A DNA stretch of 64,000 nt from Clostridia bacterium (GCA_910575055.1 CAJTDC010000011.1:1-64000), one strand, 5' to 3'; numbered from the stretch's first letter, positions 25,092 through 34,200 are shown. The notes: generated from the letters alone by a model not told the origin. Numbers and translations are program-made.

Positions 25092-25186
25092 ATAAAAGAA
25101 GAGCAATCACCACTTTGTGGTCGCCCTCAGCTTTTGGATAAAAAACTACCCTAGCTTTACGAGAGCTATGATGGGTAGTTTTTTGT
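25092..25186 (+). ncRNA. Small RNA copy 1, orphan antitoxin-like
   Basis: A predicted RNA of about 95 nt, starting near 25092 and ending at the terminator 25139-25184. No toxin ORF with a start codon and SD faces it; only a remnant-like LMKKK-stop end is readable on the minus strand. It may be a silent duplicate or an extra antitoxin dose acting on the neighbouring toxin. Ends inferred from promoter and terminator, not measured. Confidence 0.6.
25139..25184. terminator. Terminator of small RNA copy 1
   Basis: AAAAACTACCC (25141-25151) pairs with GGGTAGTTTTTT (25173-25184); an inner AGCT/AGCT pairing extends the hairpin. Symmetric A/T arms make it usable on both strands. Confidence 0.85.
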
Positions 25187-25231
25187 TACTTCTTTTTCAT
25201 CAAAAAAAGCACTTGCTTTCTCAGCAACTGC

Positions 25232-25261
25232 TTTACAAACTACACAATATTGTGTTATACT
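25232..25261 (+). promoter_or_regulatory. Promoter of small RNA copy 2
   Basis: TTTACA (25232-25237), 18-bp spacer, TATACT (25256-25261) on the plus strand, equivalent to the copy 1 promoter. Confidence 0.75.
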
Positions 25262-25267
25262 TTATTT

Positions 25268-25360
25268 ATAAAGAGGAGCAGTCACCACTGTGTGGTTGCC
25301 CTCAGTTAGAGCTAAAAAAACTACCCTAGCTTTCTGAGAGCTATGATGGGTAGTTTTTTG
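25268..25360 (+). ncRNA. Small RNA copy 2, putative type I antitoxin
   Basis: A predicted RNA of about 90 nt convergent with the toxin mRNA. The two transcripts share the terminator at 25314-25359, giving antisense complementarity at their 3' ends, the arrangement of txpA/ratA-type modules. The 5' part (GCAGTCACCACTG...GCCCTC) also resembles the toxin leader (GCAGTCATGACGGG...GCCCTC). Antitoxin function is inferred. Confidence 0.65.
25314..25359. terminator. Shared terminator of toxin mRNA and small RNA copy 2
   Basis: AAAAAACTACCC / GGGTAGTTTTTT hairpin with T runs on either strand, placed directly after the toxin stop codon (25361). Confidence 0.85.
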
Positions 25361-25444
25361 TTACTTCTTGTCAATGTAAGAAAGTAACGCTACAATAAAC
25401 AAACCAAAGGTTAACATAACCATAATTGCTTCGTAAATTGTCAT
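25361..25444 (-). CDS. Small hydrophobic type I toxin (holin-like toxin family)
   Basis: 27 residues: opens MTIYEAIMVM, a single hydrophobic helix (LTFGLFIVALLSY) and a charged IDKK end. The (M)T(V/I)YEA(L/I)M opening is the hallmark of the putative holin-like toxins related to B. subtilis TxpA/BsrG. SD AAGGGGGTGG lies before ATG 25444, a promoter lies at 25509-25537 and a terminator follows the stop. Such peptides insert into the membrane and are silenced by an overlapping antisense RNA. Confidence 0.8.
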   Translation of the reverse strand: MTIYEAIMVMLTFGLFIVALLSYIDKK

Positions 25445-25508
25445 AGCACCACCCCCTTATCCCTTTTAATATGTAAGAGGGCGGCCACCCGTCATGACTG
25501 CTTTTTTC

Positions 25509-25537
25509 ACTATATCACATTTTATTTCTTTTTTCAA
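25509..25537 (-). promoter_or_regulatory. Promoter of the toxin gene
   Basis: Minus strand: TTGAAA (25532-25537), 17-bp spacer, TATAGT (25509-25514) with an upstream TG. The leader of about 55 nt holds a GGGTGGCC/GCCCTC hairpin near 25478-25492 that could hide the SD. Confidence 0.65.
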
Positions 25538-25597
25538 CAAAAGTTCCTTTTTTTCCCTTTTGCTTTGTTTTTTCCAAAAAAACCTATTTTATAAATT

Positions 25598-25644
25598 TGT
25601 ATAAATTTTGCAATTTTACAAATACTATTGTCAAAAAATATAAT
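25598..25644 (+). promoter_or_regulatory. Candidate promoters of spoVT
   Basis: Two overlapping readings. A sigma-G-like one: TGTATA (25598-25603), 17 bp, AATACTA (25621-25627). A sigma-A-like one: TTTACA (25615-25620), 18 bp, TATAAT (25639-25644). spoVT is sigma-G dependent in Bacillus subtilis, which favours the first. An AGCGG/CCGCT hairpin follows at about 25651-25670. Confidence 0.45.
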
Positions 25645-25691
25645 ACAAAAAGCGGTGATTTTCTGCCGCTATCAAATAGGAGGAAATGATT

Positions 25692-26237
25692 ATGAAAGCA
25701 ACTGGTATAGTGAGAAGAATTGACGACTTGGGTAGAGTTGTTATTCCTAAAGAAATTAGAAGAACATTGAGAATACGAGAAGGTGACCCTTTAGAAATAT
25801 TTACAGATAGAGAAGGCGAAATTATATTAAAAAAATATTCCCCTATAGGAGAATTAGGTGCTTTTGCCCGAGAATATGCCGAGTCTTTAGCTCAAACTGC
25901 TGGTCATCTTACCTGCATTGTTGACAAAGACCAAATTATTGCCGTTTCTGGTGGCAGCAAAAAAGAATTTTTCGAAAAGCACATTAGCGGAGAATTAGAA
26001 CAATGTATCAATCAAAGAACTACTGTTATAGCAGATAGAAAAGAAAATACTTTTATTCCTATGTTAGAAGACAACGAAACTGAAAATTACAATTATCAGC
26101 TCATTACCCCTATTATTTCTGAAGGTGATGCTATGGGTGCTGTTATTTTTCTCTCCCAAGACAAAAAAATGGGAGAGTTAGAAGGCAAATTAGCACAATC
26201 TGCCGCCGGTTTTTTAGGCAAACAAATGGAACAATAA
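25692..26237 (+). CDS. spoVT: Stage V sporulation regulator SpoVT
   Basis: 181 residues from ATG 25692. ATG 25686 lies only 2 nt from the SD AGGAGG (25678-25683), and the family N-terminus MKATGIVRRIDDLGRVVIPK begins at 25692. Residues 1-50 are the AbrB swapped-hairpin DNA-binding domain; the rest is a GAF-like domain. SpoVT modulates forespore sigma-G genes. Monocistronic with its own terminator. Confidence 0.94.
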   Translation: MKATGIVRRIDDLGRVVIPKEIRRTLRIREGDPLEIFTDREGEIILKKYSPIGELGAFAREYAESLAQTAGHLTCIVDKDQIIAVSGGSKKEFFEKHISGELEQCINQRTTVIADRKENTFIPMLEDNETENYNYQLITPIISEGDAMGAVIFLSQDKKMGELEGKLAQSAAGFLGKQMEQ

Positions 26238-26250
26238 TACTATATATTTT

Positions 26251-26277
26251 AAGAGCCATTCGTGGCTCTTTTATTAT
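26251..26277 (+). terminator. Terminator after spoVT
   Basis: AAGAGCCA (26251-26258) / TGGCTCTT (26263-26270) with a UUCG tetraloop and a T-rich tail. Confidence 0.9.
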
Positions 26278-26320
26278 TATAGTAAAACCATACAAAAATA
26301 TTTTTTGTGCTATGTTTTCT

Positions 26321-26349
26321 TTGACATAACTTGACACATATCTTATAAT
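26321..26349 (+). promoter_or_regulatory. Promoter of the hydrogenase gene
   Basis: TTGACA (26321-26326), 17-bp spacer, TATAAT (26344-26349): consensus housekeeping promoter, about 90 bp before the start codon. A second TTGACA lies within the spacer. No convincing Rex operator was seen. Confidence 0.85.
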
Positions 26350-26437
26350 ACACCTATACAACACTTTTTTAACATTGTTGTTTTTTATGTATTAACCTAT
26401 CTCTACAAGAGTATATTTGAAAAGGAGTGTATCATTA

Positions 26438-27928
26438 ATGAAGCATTTTGACAGTAACGTAGAGTATATTAAATATCTTGTAAACAAAGAAATTGCATCT
26501 CGTTTCTTTCAGGGTACTCTCACAGAACACGAAGATTCTTACCAAGATATTGCAAAATCAATTATCCCTGGCCCAAAAGCACAATTTCGCTGCTGTATTT
26601 ACAAAGAACGTCACATTATAGAAGACCGTGTTGGTCTTGCACTAAAACCTACCAAAGATGACAGAGTAATTAACGTTTTAGACTCAGCCTGTGACGAATG
26701 TCCTATTGACCGTTTTGTTGTTACAGAAGCCTGTCGTGGTTGTCTTAGTCACAAATGTCAAGAAGTTTGTCCAAAGCACGCTATTACAATTGTTAATCAC
26801 CGTTCTTATATCAATCAAGAAATTTGTATTGAATGTGGCAGATGCAAAGAAGTTTGTCCTTTTAATGCAATCAGTGAAGTAAAACGTCCTTGTGTACGTG
26901 CTTGCCCTGTAAAAGCTGTTTCTATGGACGACAATCGTAAATCCAAAATTGACCACAACAAATGCGTTTCTTGCGGCTCTTGTGTATATCAATGTCCTTT
27001 TGGTGCTATTGTTGACAAAACTTACATAAAAGATGCTCTTACCCTTATTAAAGAGTCCTGGAACAACACAAACTACAAAGTATTTGCTGTCATAGCACCT
27101 GCTATTGCCAGCCAATTCCCAGAACATAAACTTGGTCAAGTTTTTACTGCTATTAAAAATTTAGGTTTTTATGATATTGCAGAAGCATCACTTGGTGCAG
27201 ATATGGTTTCTCTTTACGAAGCAAAAGAATTTGCAGAAACAATAGAAGAAAAAGGTTGGAAAACTTCTTCTTGTTGTCCTGCTTTTGTTGACTTTGTAAA
27301 AAGACATTATCCACAATTGATGTCTCATGTATCTACTGCAGTTTCTCCTATGGTTGCTGTTTCTAGAATGATTAAATATCAACACTCAGATGCAAAAATT
27401 GTATTTATAGGACCTTGTACAGCGAAAAAAGTAGAAATTAAGCAAAATGATATTAAAGATGCTATTGATATTGTATTGACATTTGAAGAATTACAATCTG
27501 TATTAGATGCTAAAAATATCAACATCGCTGAATTAGAAGAAATGTCTCTTGAAAATACACAATATTGTACTTCCTCCTATTATGGCAGAGTATTTGGTAG
27601 AACAGGCGGTGTAACAGAAGGTGTTATACAAGCAAAAGAAGTACAAAATATTGATGTAGAAATAAAACCTGTTCGTTGCAATGGTTTAGATGAATGTGCA
27701 AAAGCATTACGTCTTGCTGCTGCTGGCAAATTAAACGGCAACTTTATAGAAGGTATGGCTTGCAAAAACGGCTGTACTGGTGGAGCAGCATCTATGTGCC
27801 ATGCTGTAAAAGGTATCAATGACGTTACACAATATGGAAAAACTGCTACTTCCTCAAACAGTTTAGAAGCATTAAATGGTTTTGACCTTTCTCTCATTAA
27901 TATGGAAAGAGATTTTGACAACGCATAA
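26438..27928 (+). CDS. Monomeric [FeFe]-hydrogenase, group B-like
   Basis: 496 residues from ATG 26438 (SD AAGGAG); an earlier in-frame TTG at 26417 precedes the SD. The N-terminal half holds ferredoxin-type clusters (CRGCLSHKCQEVCP, CIECGRCKEVCP, CVSCGSCVYQCP). The H-cluster motifs follow: TSCCPAF (276-282), GPCTAKK (325-331) and EGMACKNGC (438-446), each with its cysteines. The short form and the GPCTAKK variant of MPCxxKK point to the poorly studied group B enzymes. It would reduce protons or oxidise H2 in the cytoplasm. Maturases are not in the window. Confidence 0.88.
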   Translation: MKHFDSNVEYIKYLVNKEIASRFFQGTLTEHEDSYQDIAKSIIPGPKAQFRCCIYKERHIIEDRVGLALKPTKDDRVINVLDSACDECPIDRFVVTEACRGCLSHKCQEVCPKHAITIVNHRSYINQEICIECGRCKEVCPFNAISEVKRPCVRACPVKAVSMDDNRKSKIDHNKCVSCGSCVYQCPFGAIVDKTYIKDALTLIKESWNNTNYKVFAVIAPAIASQFPEHKLGQVFTAIKNLGFYDIAEASLGADMVSLYEAKEFAETIEEKGWKTSSCCPAFVDFVKRHYPQLMSHVSTAVSPMVAVSRMIKYQHSDAKIVFIGPCTAKKVEIKQNDIKDAIDIVLTFEELQSVLDAKNINIAELEEMSLENTQYCTSSYYGRVFGRTGGVTEGVIQAKEVQNIDVEIKPVRCNGLDECAKALRLAAAGKLNGNFIEGMACKNGCTGGAASMCHAVKGINDVTQYGKTATSSNSLEALNGFDLSLINMERDFDNA

Positions 27929-27984
27929 TGACATAACAAATTTGTTCACTTCATTGTAATAAAAATCAGTAACCACTTTTTATT

Positions 27985-28014
27985 GAAGGAACTGCAACAG
28001 TTCCTTCCTTTTTT
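27985..28014 (+). terminator. Terminator after the hydrogenase gene
   Basis: Perfect 10-bp stem GAAGGAACTG (27985-27994) / CAGTTCCTTC (27998-28007) and a T run. It separates the hydrogenase from the ABC transporter genes. Confidence 0.9.
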
Positions 28015-28036
28015 ATCATACAAATTTTATAAAACG

Positions 28037-28104
28037 AAAGGAGAAGCTGCTCTATAAAATCACTTTATTTTCTACATCAAAGCAAGAGCAGCAACATCAT
28101 TATG
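28037..28104 (+). promoter_or_regulatory. Stem-loop bridging a distant SD to the start codon
   Basis: A good SD AAAGGAG (28037-28043) is 58 nt from ATG 28102, too far to work directly. Between them GCTGCTCT (28046-28053) pairs with AGAGCAGC (28085-28092). If folded, the SD-to-ATG distance drops to about 11 unpaired bases. The SD has no other start codon close by. Folding-dependent translation is inferred. Confidence 0.5.
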
Positions 28105-29109
28105 AAAAACAAACAAAAAAGAGTTTTCAGTATTTTACTTTTGATTACTTTACTTTTTAGCATTGTAGCTTGTTCTAACAATTCTAACTCAGCAGCGGAA
28201 CAACCAGAAAATGTAAACAAACCACGTGTTTCTGTTGCTGTTTTAAAAGGACCTACAGGAATTGGTGCTGTACAATTATTAGAGTCTACTGATTTATCAA
28301 ATGATTACACATTTGAAATTTTTTCTGCACCAGATGAAGTTATGGCAGAACTGATTAACGGAGGAGTAGACATTGCTGCATTACCTACGAATGTCGCTGC
28401 TACTGTTTACAACAAATCTGAACACGAAATTTCTATTGCTGCTATAAACACATTAGGTGTATTGCATATTTTAGAATGTGGTGACACCATACAATCCATT
28501 TCAGATTTAGAAGGAAAAACAATTTATGCTACAGGACAAGGCTCTACTCCTGAATATGTCCTCAATTATATTTTACAAAAAAACAACATTAAAAATGTAA
28601 CAGTAGAATATATGACAGAACACGCAGAACTTGCTGCTGCTTTATTAGCAGGCGATGTTAATATAGCACTTTTACCAGAGCCTAATGTTACAGCCGTTTT
28701 ATTAAAAGACAATACCATACGTCAAGCACTTGATTTAACACAAGAATGGGATAATACACAAAAATTTAATTCTTTACAAGCATCACAGCTTGCTATGGGC
28801 TGCATTGTGGCAAGAAAAGAATTTATAGAAAATAATAAACAAGCATTCGAAAACTTTTTAAAAGAATATGAAAACTCTGTAAACTATGTTAATACAAATA
28901 TTAGTGAAGCTGCTAAACTAGTACAGCAATATGGCATTATGGAAAATGCTACTGCCGCAGAAAAAGCAATACCAAACTGCAACATTGTTTTTATTTCTGG
29001 AGAAGAAATGAAAACTGCTTTACAAGGTTTTTATCATATTTTATTTGATGCAAATCCAAAATCTATAGGAGGCGTATTGCCTGATGAAGATTTTTATTAC
29101 ACAAAATAA
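28102..29109 (+). CDS. ABC transporter substrate-binding lipoprotein (NitT/TauT type)
   Basis: 335 residues. Lipoprotein signal with lipobox SIVAC (Cys near 24). The NMT1/SsuA-like two-lobe fold shows in VAVLKGPTGIGAVQLL, GGVDIAALPTNVAATVYNK, DLEGKTIYATGQGSTPEYVL and AGDVNIALLPEPNVTAVL. It delivers a small organic solute to the permease encoded next. The solute cannot be deduced; relatives carry sulfonates, nitrate or thiamine precursors. The permease start overlaps its 3' end by 26 nt. Translation may depend on the leader hairpin. Confidence 0.85.
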   Translation: MKNKQKRVFSILLLITLLFSIVACSNNSNSAAEQPENVNKPRVSVAVLKGPTGIGAVQLLESTDLSNDYTFEIFSAPDEVMAELINGGVDIAALPTNVAATVYNKSEHEISIAAINTLGVLHILECGDTIQSISDLEGKTIYATGQGSTPEYVLNYILQKNNIKNVTVEYMTEHAELAAALLAGDVNIALLPEPNVTAVLLKDNTIRQALDLTQEWDNTQKFNSLQASQLAMGCIVARKEFIENNKQAFENFLKEYENSVNYVNTNISEAAKLVQQYGIMENATAAEKAIPNCNIVFISGEEMKTALQGFYHILFDANPKSIGGVLPDEDFYYTK

Positions 29110-29878
29110 AAAGCTGATTTCTAAAACAGCCATACTATTTGTATGGCTGTTGTTTTGGCAATTTTTATTTATTATCATAAACAAAGAAATATTAATTGCT
29201 TCTCCTATTCGTGTCATAAAAACTTTTTTCTCTCTTTGTTTAGAATATTCTTTTTGGCATACTATATTTTATTCTATGATACGTATATTGACAGGTTATT
29301 TATTTTCTGTTCTTTTAGGCATTTTATTTTCAATACTTTGTTATCGCAGTAAAATACTATATGACTTTCTTTCTCCTGCTATACACACAATGAAATCAAC
29401 TCCTGTTGCCTCTTTCAGCATATTAGTGCTTCTATGGGTAAAAACAGATTTTGTTCCTATCGTTATATCATTTTTAATGGTATTTCCTTTAATATGGACA
29501 AATATTAGTATTGGTATAGCACAAACACAAAAACAATATCTAGAAATGGCAAAAATATATGGCTTTTCTTATTTTAAAACGTTTCGTTTTATATATGTTC
29601 CTTCTGTACTTCCTTATTTTATATCTGCTTGTCATACTGGTATAGGTATGGCTTGGAAAGCTGGTATTGCTGCTGAAGTAATATGTACTCCTAATGCTTC
29701 TATAGGCAAAAAAATTTATGAAACAAAAATTTATTTAGAAACACCAGAATTATTTGTATGGACAATTTGTGCTATATTATTTAGTATATTATTAGAAAAA
29801 ATTTTTTTAAAATTACTTTACTATATCAGCAGAAAGATAGGTATTTTATATGAAAACAAAAACAATACTGCAATTTGA
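29084..29878 (+). CDS. ABC transporter permease (NitT/TauT type)
   Basis: 264 residues with about six membrane helices and the cytoplasmic coupling loop (EMAKIYGFSYFKTFRFIYVPSVLPYF) typical of BPD_transp_1 permeases. SD AGGAGG precedes ATG 29084 inside the end of the upstream gene. It overlaps the ATPase gene by 29 nt, so the three subunits form one translationally coupled operon. Confidence 0.88.
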   Translation: MKIFITQNKKLISKTAILFVWLLFWQFLFIIINKEILIASPIRVIKTFFSLCLEYSFWHTIFYSMIRILTGYLFSVLLGILFSILCYRSKILYDFLSPAIHTMKSTPVASFSILVLLWVKTDFVPIVISFLMVFPLIWTNISIGIAQTQKQYLEMAKIYGFSYFKTFRFIYVPSVLPYFISACHTGIGMAWKAGIAAEVICTPNASIGKKIYETKIYLETPELFVWTICAILFSILLEKIFLKLLYYISRKIGILYENKNNTAI

Positions 29879-30473
29879 CAATGTAACATTTTGTTATGAT
29901 AAAACTATATTACAACAATTTTGCTGCTGTTTTAATAAGCAAGGAATTTATTGCATATTAGGCAAAAGCGGTTGCGGAAAAACGACATTTTTTAAATTAA
30001 TAAGTGGTTTATTACTTCCTCAAAAGGGTTCTATTCATCACAATGCTTCAAAAATTTCATTTCTTTTTCAAGAAAACAGATTATTGCCTTGGTTCACTGT
30101 TTTAGATAATATGACTGTTGTAAACAATGACAAAGAATACTGCATTTCTATATTAGAACAATTAGATTTATTTCATATAGAAAAGAAATTACCTTCTGAA
30201 TTAAGCGGTGGTATGTTAAGGCGTGTTGCTCTAGCAAAAGCCATTGCTTATGATGGTGACATATTTCTTTTAGACGAGCCCTTTGTTGGTATTGATTTAG
30301 AAAGAAAACAACAAATTATATCATTTTTACAAAAAAAACTACTTCACAAAATTTGTCTTGTTATTACACATAACATAGAAGAAGCAACTGCTCTTTCTTC
30401 TCATTTATTTGTACTTCAAAAGCACTCCTTAAAAACAGTTACGCAAAACGATTTTGTCGAATTCATACATTGA
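29850..30473 (+). CDS. ABC transporter ATPase (NitT/TauT type)
   Basis: 207 residues. Walker A GKSGCGKTT (about 37-45), Q-loop FLFQENRLLPW, signature LSGGMLRRVALAKA, Walker B IFLLDEPF and switch His (ITHN). Powers the permease encoded upstream. It is shorter than the usual 240-260 residues, mainly at the C-terminus, but all catalytic motifs are intact. Confidence 0.9.
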   Translation: MKTKTILQFDNVTFCYDKTILQQFCCCFNKQGIYCILGKSGCGKTTFFKLISGLLLPQKGSIHHNASKISFLFQENRLLPWFTVLDNMTVVNNDKEYCISILEQLDLFHIEKKLPSELSGGMLRRVALAKAIAYDGDIFLLDEPFVGIDLERKQQIISFLQKKLLHKICLVITHNIEEATALSSHLFVLQKHSLKTVTQNDFVEFIH

Positions 30474-30480
30474 AAATGCC

Positions 30481-30510
30481 TTGCTTTTTATATAGTACAA
30501 CAGCTATAAT
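30481..30510 (+). promoter_or_regulatory. Promoter upstream of pth
   Basis: TTGCTT (30481-30486), 18-bp spacer, TATAAT (30505-30510). The leader then contains the hairpin AGTCCTA (30538-30544) / TAGGACT (30555-30561). Confidence 0.6.
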
Positions 30511-30589
30511 GAAATCTATACTATGCAACTTATTTATAGTCCTATCTATTTATTTAGGACTTATTTCTAGTGTAAAAAGGAGGTATTTT

Positions 30590-31261
30590 ATGAATTTATT
30601 ATACTTACTACCATTTTTAAAAAAAAACAGAGGTGATAAAAATATGATAATTATTGCAGGTCTAGGAAATCCTGGAAAAGAATATGATAAAACAAAACAT
30701 AATGTAGGTTTTTGGGTTATTGACCAGCTTGCAAAACAATATAATATTGATGTAACAAAATTTAAACACAAGGCTCTCATAGGAGATGGTACTATACTAG
30801 GTAAAAAAGTGCTTCTTGTAAAACCTCAAACTTATATGAATTTAAGCGGAGAAAGCATAAGAGAAATATTGAAATTTTATAAAATTCCATTAGAACAATT
30901 TTATGTAATATATGATGATACCAGTTTACCTCTTAGCACAGTACGCATAAGAGAAAAAGGTAGTGCAGGTGGTCATAATGGCATCAAAAATATTATATCC
31001 CATTTAGGTACAGAAGATTTTGTTCGCATTAAAGTAGGCATTGGCGAAAAACCAAATGGTTGGGATTTAGCAGATTATGTACTTGCTAAATTTTCAAAAG
31101 ATGATGAACCTCTTATACTCAGTGGTGTGGACAAAGCCTGTCACGCTATAGAAATCATATTGACAGAAAATATAAAAGAAGCTATGAACCAAACAAATCA
31201 AAAACTTAAAAAAGAAAACAAAAAAGCAAAACCTTCTCATCAAAACGAGGTGATTTCTTGA
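30590..31261 (+). CDS. pth: Peptidyl-tRNA hydrolase
   Basis: Releases tRNA from prematurely dropped peptidyl-tRNAs. Core motifs: IAGLGNPGKEYDKTKHNVGF with the catalytic His, KPQTYMNLSGES, and GSAGGHNGIKNI. Two in-frame starts each have a good SD: ATG 30590 (AAAAGGAGG, 223 residues) and ATG 30644 (AGAGGTGA, 205 residues; starts MIIIAGLGNPG like family members). The catalytic domain is identical either way, and the 18-residue extension (MNLLYLLPFLKK...) is basic and hydrophobic. The stop overlaps mfd by 4 nt; a pth-mfd pair is common in Firmicutes. Confidence 0.93.
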   Translation: MNLLYLLPFLKKNRGDKNMIIIAGLGNPGKEYDKTKHNVGFWVIDQLAKQYNIDVTKFKHKALIGDGTILGKKVLLVKPQTYMNLSGESIREILKFYKIPLEQFYVIYDDTSLPLSTVRIREKGSAGGHNGIKNIISHLGTEDFVRIKVGIGEKPNGWDLADYVLAKFSKDDEPLILSGVDKACHAIEIILTENIKEAMNQTNQKLKKENKKAKPSHQNEVIS

Positions 31262-34200
31262 ATACTCTTTTTGAACCTTTATTAGAATTACAGCAATATC
31301 AAAAAATACTACAAAGCATTACACAAAACAATACCCCTGTATTAGCTTCTGGTATAATTGATATACAACTAACTCATATGATAGCAGCAATTTGTCACCA
31401 CACAAATCGTCCTGCTGTCATACTGACATATAGTGAATTAAAAGCACGTGAAATTTATGAAAATTTTTGCTTTTTTCATAAAGATACTTGCTTTTATCCA
31501 GCAAAGGATTTACTTTTTTATAGTGCTGATGTACGCAGCCAAGCCATCACTTGTCAACGTTTTTCTGTAATACATCGTTACATTTCAGGAGAAAAACCTA
31601 TACTTGTGCTTTCTATAGAAGCACTTCTTGACAAAATGCCTCCTAAAGAAATTTTTTCTTCTTTTGTACTACAACTAAAAGAAGGAGATATTATTGATAC
31701 TAAAAAATTATTACAAAAATTAGTACAAATGGGATACGAACGCACAGAATTAGTAGAAGCAGCAGGACAATTTGCTGTGAGAGGAGGCATTATAGATATT
31801 TATTCTCCAACAGCAGAACAAACATTTCGTATTGAACTTTGGGACAATGAAATAGACTCTATTCGTCTTGTCAATACCAATACTCAACGTTCTACTGAAA
31901 AGATACACAATATTTCTATTTTTCCTATGAGAGAACTAGTATACAACAGTGAAACTGCTTTTGCTGCTATAGAAAAAATAGAAAAAGAATACCAAGCTAC
32001 ATTGCAACAATTTGAAAAGGAAAAACTTTATGACTATGCTCAGCGTTTAAAAGAAAATACACTTCCCATATTAGAAGCACTAAAATTAGGACAAAACCAT
32101 AGCAATATCAACAATTATATGCCCTATTTTTATGAAAATACAGTGTCCCTTTTAAACTATATTGCAAAAGATACTCTTTTATTTTTTGATGAACCTGATA
32201 AAATACAACAACACATCAATACTATTTTTGCAGAATACAGTGAAAGTATGAAACAGCGTATCGAAAAGGGATACATACTCCCTACACAGAGCAATCTCCT
32301 TTTTGATTATATTCATATTTTAAAAGAGGCTTGTTCCTTTTCTCAAATTCTTTTCACAACAATATCTCAAAAAGCTCCTTGTTTTACTGTAAAAGATACT
32401 TTTTTCTTTTCTGTAAAATCTGCTCCTGCTTTTCAAAAAAGAATTGACTTGTTTTGTAATGAAATTGATATGCTTAAAAAATCTAATTATCGTATTGTAA
32501 TACTAGCTGGAGGACGTACTCATTGTGAAAGAGTAGTAAAAGAACTAGCAGAAAGAAATATTACTTCTTTTTATAGTGAAACATTTGAAAAAACAATACC
32601 AAAAGGTACTGTTGTGGTAGCATCTGGAAAACTAAATCAAAGCTTTTATTATCAAGACATTGCTTTCGCTATTTTTTCTGACAAAGAATTTTACGGAGAA
32701 GTAAATCGTAAAAAAAGACGTAATAAAACTAAAAAAGGAACACCTATAGAAAGTTTTACTGATTTAAAAACAGGAAATTATGTTGTACACGATAATCACG
32801 GTATTGGTGTTTTTCAAGGTCTTGAAAAAATTACTATAGATGGCATCAACAAAGACTATATGAAAATATCTTATGCTAATGGTGGAAATTTATTTGTTCC
32901 TGTCAATCAAATGAATTTAATACAAAAATATATCGGTAGTTATGGTGTTGCTCCAAAATTAAACAAACTAGGCGGACAAGAATGGAAAAAAGCAAAAACA
33001 AAAGCTCGTTCTGCTGTCAAAATATTAGCACAAGACTTAGTAGCACTTTATGCCAAAAGAGCAAATACAAAAGGTTTTTTATACTCCAAAGATACTTTAT
33101 GGCAAAAAGAATTTGAAGAGGGATTTTCTTTTGAAGAAACAGAAGACCAATTATATGCTATAGAAGACATCAAAAGAGATATGGAAAGCGGCAAAGTAAT
33201 GGACAGATTAATATGTGGCGATGTTGGTTATGGTAAAACAGAAGTTGCTATTAGAGCAGCTTTTAAAACAGTACAAGATAGCAAGCAAGTTGCTTATTTA
33301 GTGCCTACTACTATACTCGCTCAGCAACATTACAACACTTTTTTACAGAGAATGTCTGGTTATCCTATTAAAATAGGTTTGCTTTCTCGTTTTCGTACTC
33401 CCAAACAACAAAAAGAAACATTGGAAGGTTTAAAAAACGGTATTATAGATATTGTGATAGGCACTCATCGTATTTTATCAAAAGACGTTATTTTTAAGGA
33501 TTTAGGGCTTATTATTGTAGACGAAGAACAACGTTTTGGTGTTGGACACAAAGAAAAATTAAAATCTTTTCGCGAAAATGTAAATGTGCTTACACTTACT
33601 GCAACACCTATTCCTCGTACGCTTCATATGAGCCTTTCTGGTATTCGTGATATGAGTATACTAGAAGAACCTCCTCAAGAACGTTATCCTATACAAACTT
33701 ATGTTTTAGAAAGCAATCCTGCTTTTGTGAGAGAGGCAATTCACAGAGAATTAGCAAGAGGAGGACAGGTATATTATTTATTTAATCGTGTACAAAATAT
33801 TGTAGAAGAAACACTTCATTTACAAAAATTAGTTCCTGAAGCAAAAATTAGCTATGCTCACGGTCAAATGACGGAAAGAGAACTAGAAAACATTATGTCT
33901 GATTTTATAGAAGGAGAAATTGATGTTCTTGTTTGTACTACCATTATTGAAACAGGTCTAGATATTTCTAATACCAATACTATCATTATACAAGACGCTG
34001 ACCGTATGGGACTTTCTCAGCTTTATCAATTAAGAGGACGTGTTGGTCGTTCTAACAGAATGGCATATGCTTATTTAATGTATCATAAAGATAAAGTGTT
34101 ACAAGAAACAGCAGAAAAAAGATTACAAACAATACGTGAATTTACAGAATTTGGTTCTGGGTTCAAAATTGCTATGAGAGATTTAGAAATCAGAGGTGCT

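Larger units (their letters stand above)
25040..25376 (+). repeat. Tandem direct repeat carrying two small-RNA genes
   Basis: Two copies with a 176-bp period (promoter hexamers at 25056 and 25232). Each has CAGCAACTGCTTTACAAA, a promoter, GAGCA(A/G)TCACCACT...GCCCTCAG and the same ACTACCC...GGGTAGT terminator followed by GTTACTTCTT. Only the right-hand copy abuts a toxin ORF. Confidence 0.85.

Noticed and set aside
24733-25329. Several 67-76-codon ORFs in the repeat region
   Set aside because: They run through palindromic repeats and terminators on both strands and lack family resemblance.
25040-25376. CRISPR array
   Set aside because: Only two repeat units with a 176-bp period containing promoters and terminators; no short repeats with unique spacers and no cas genes.
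26340-26385. Rex operator near the hydrogenase promoter
   Set aside because: CAACA and TTGTTG words are present but the TTGTTAA-N4-TTAACAA pattern is not.
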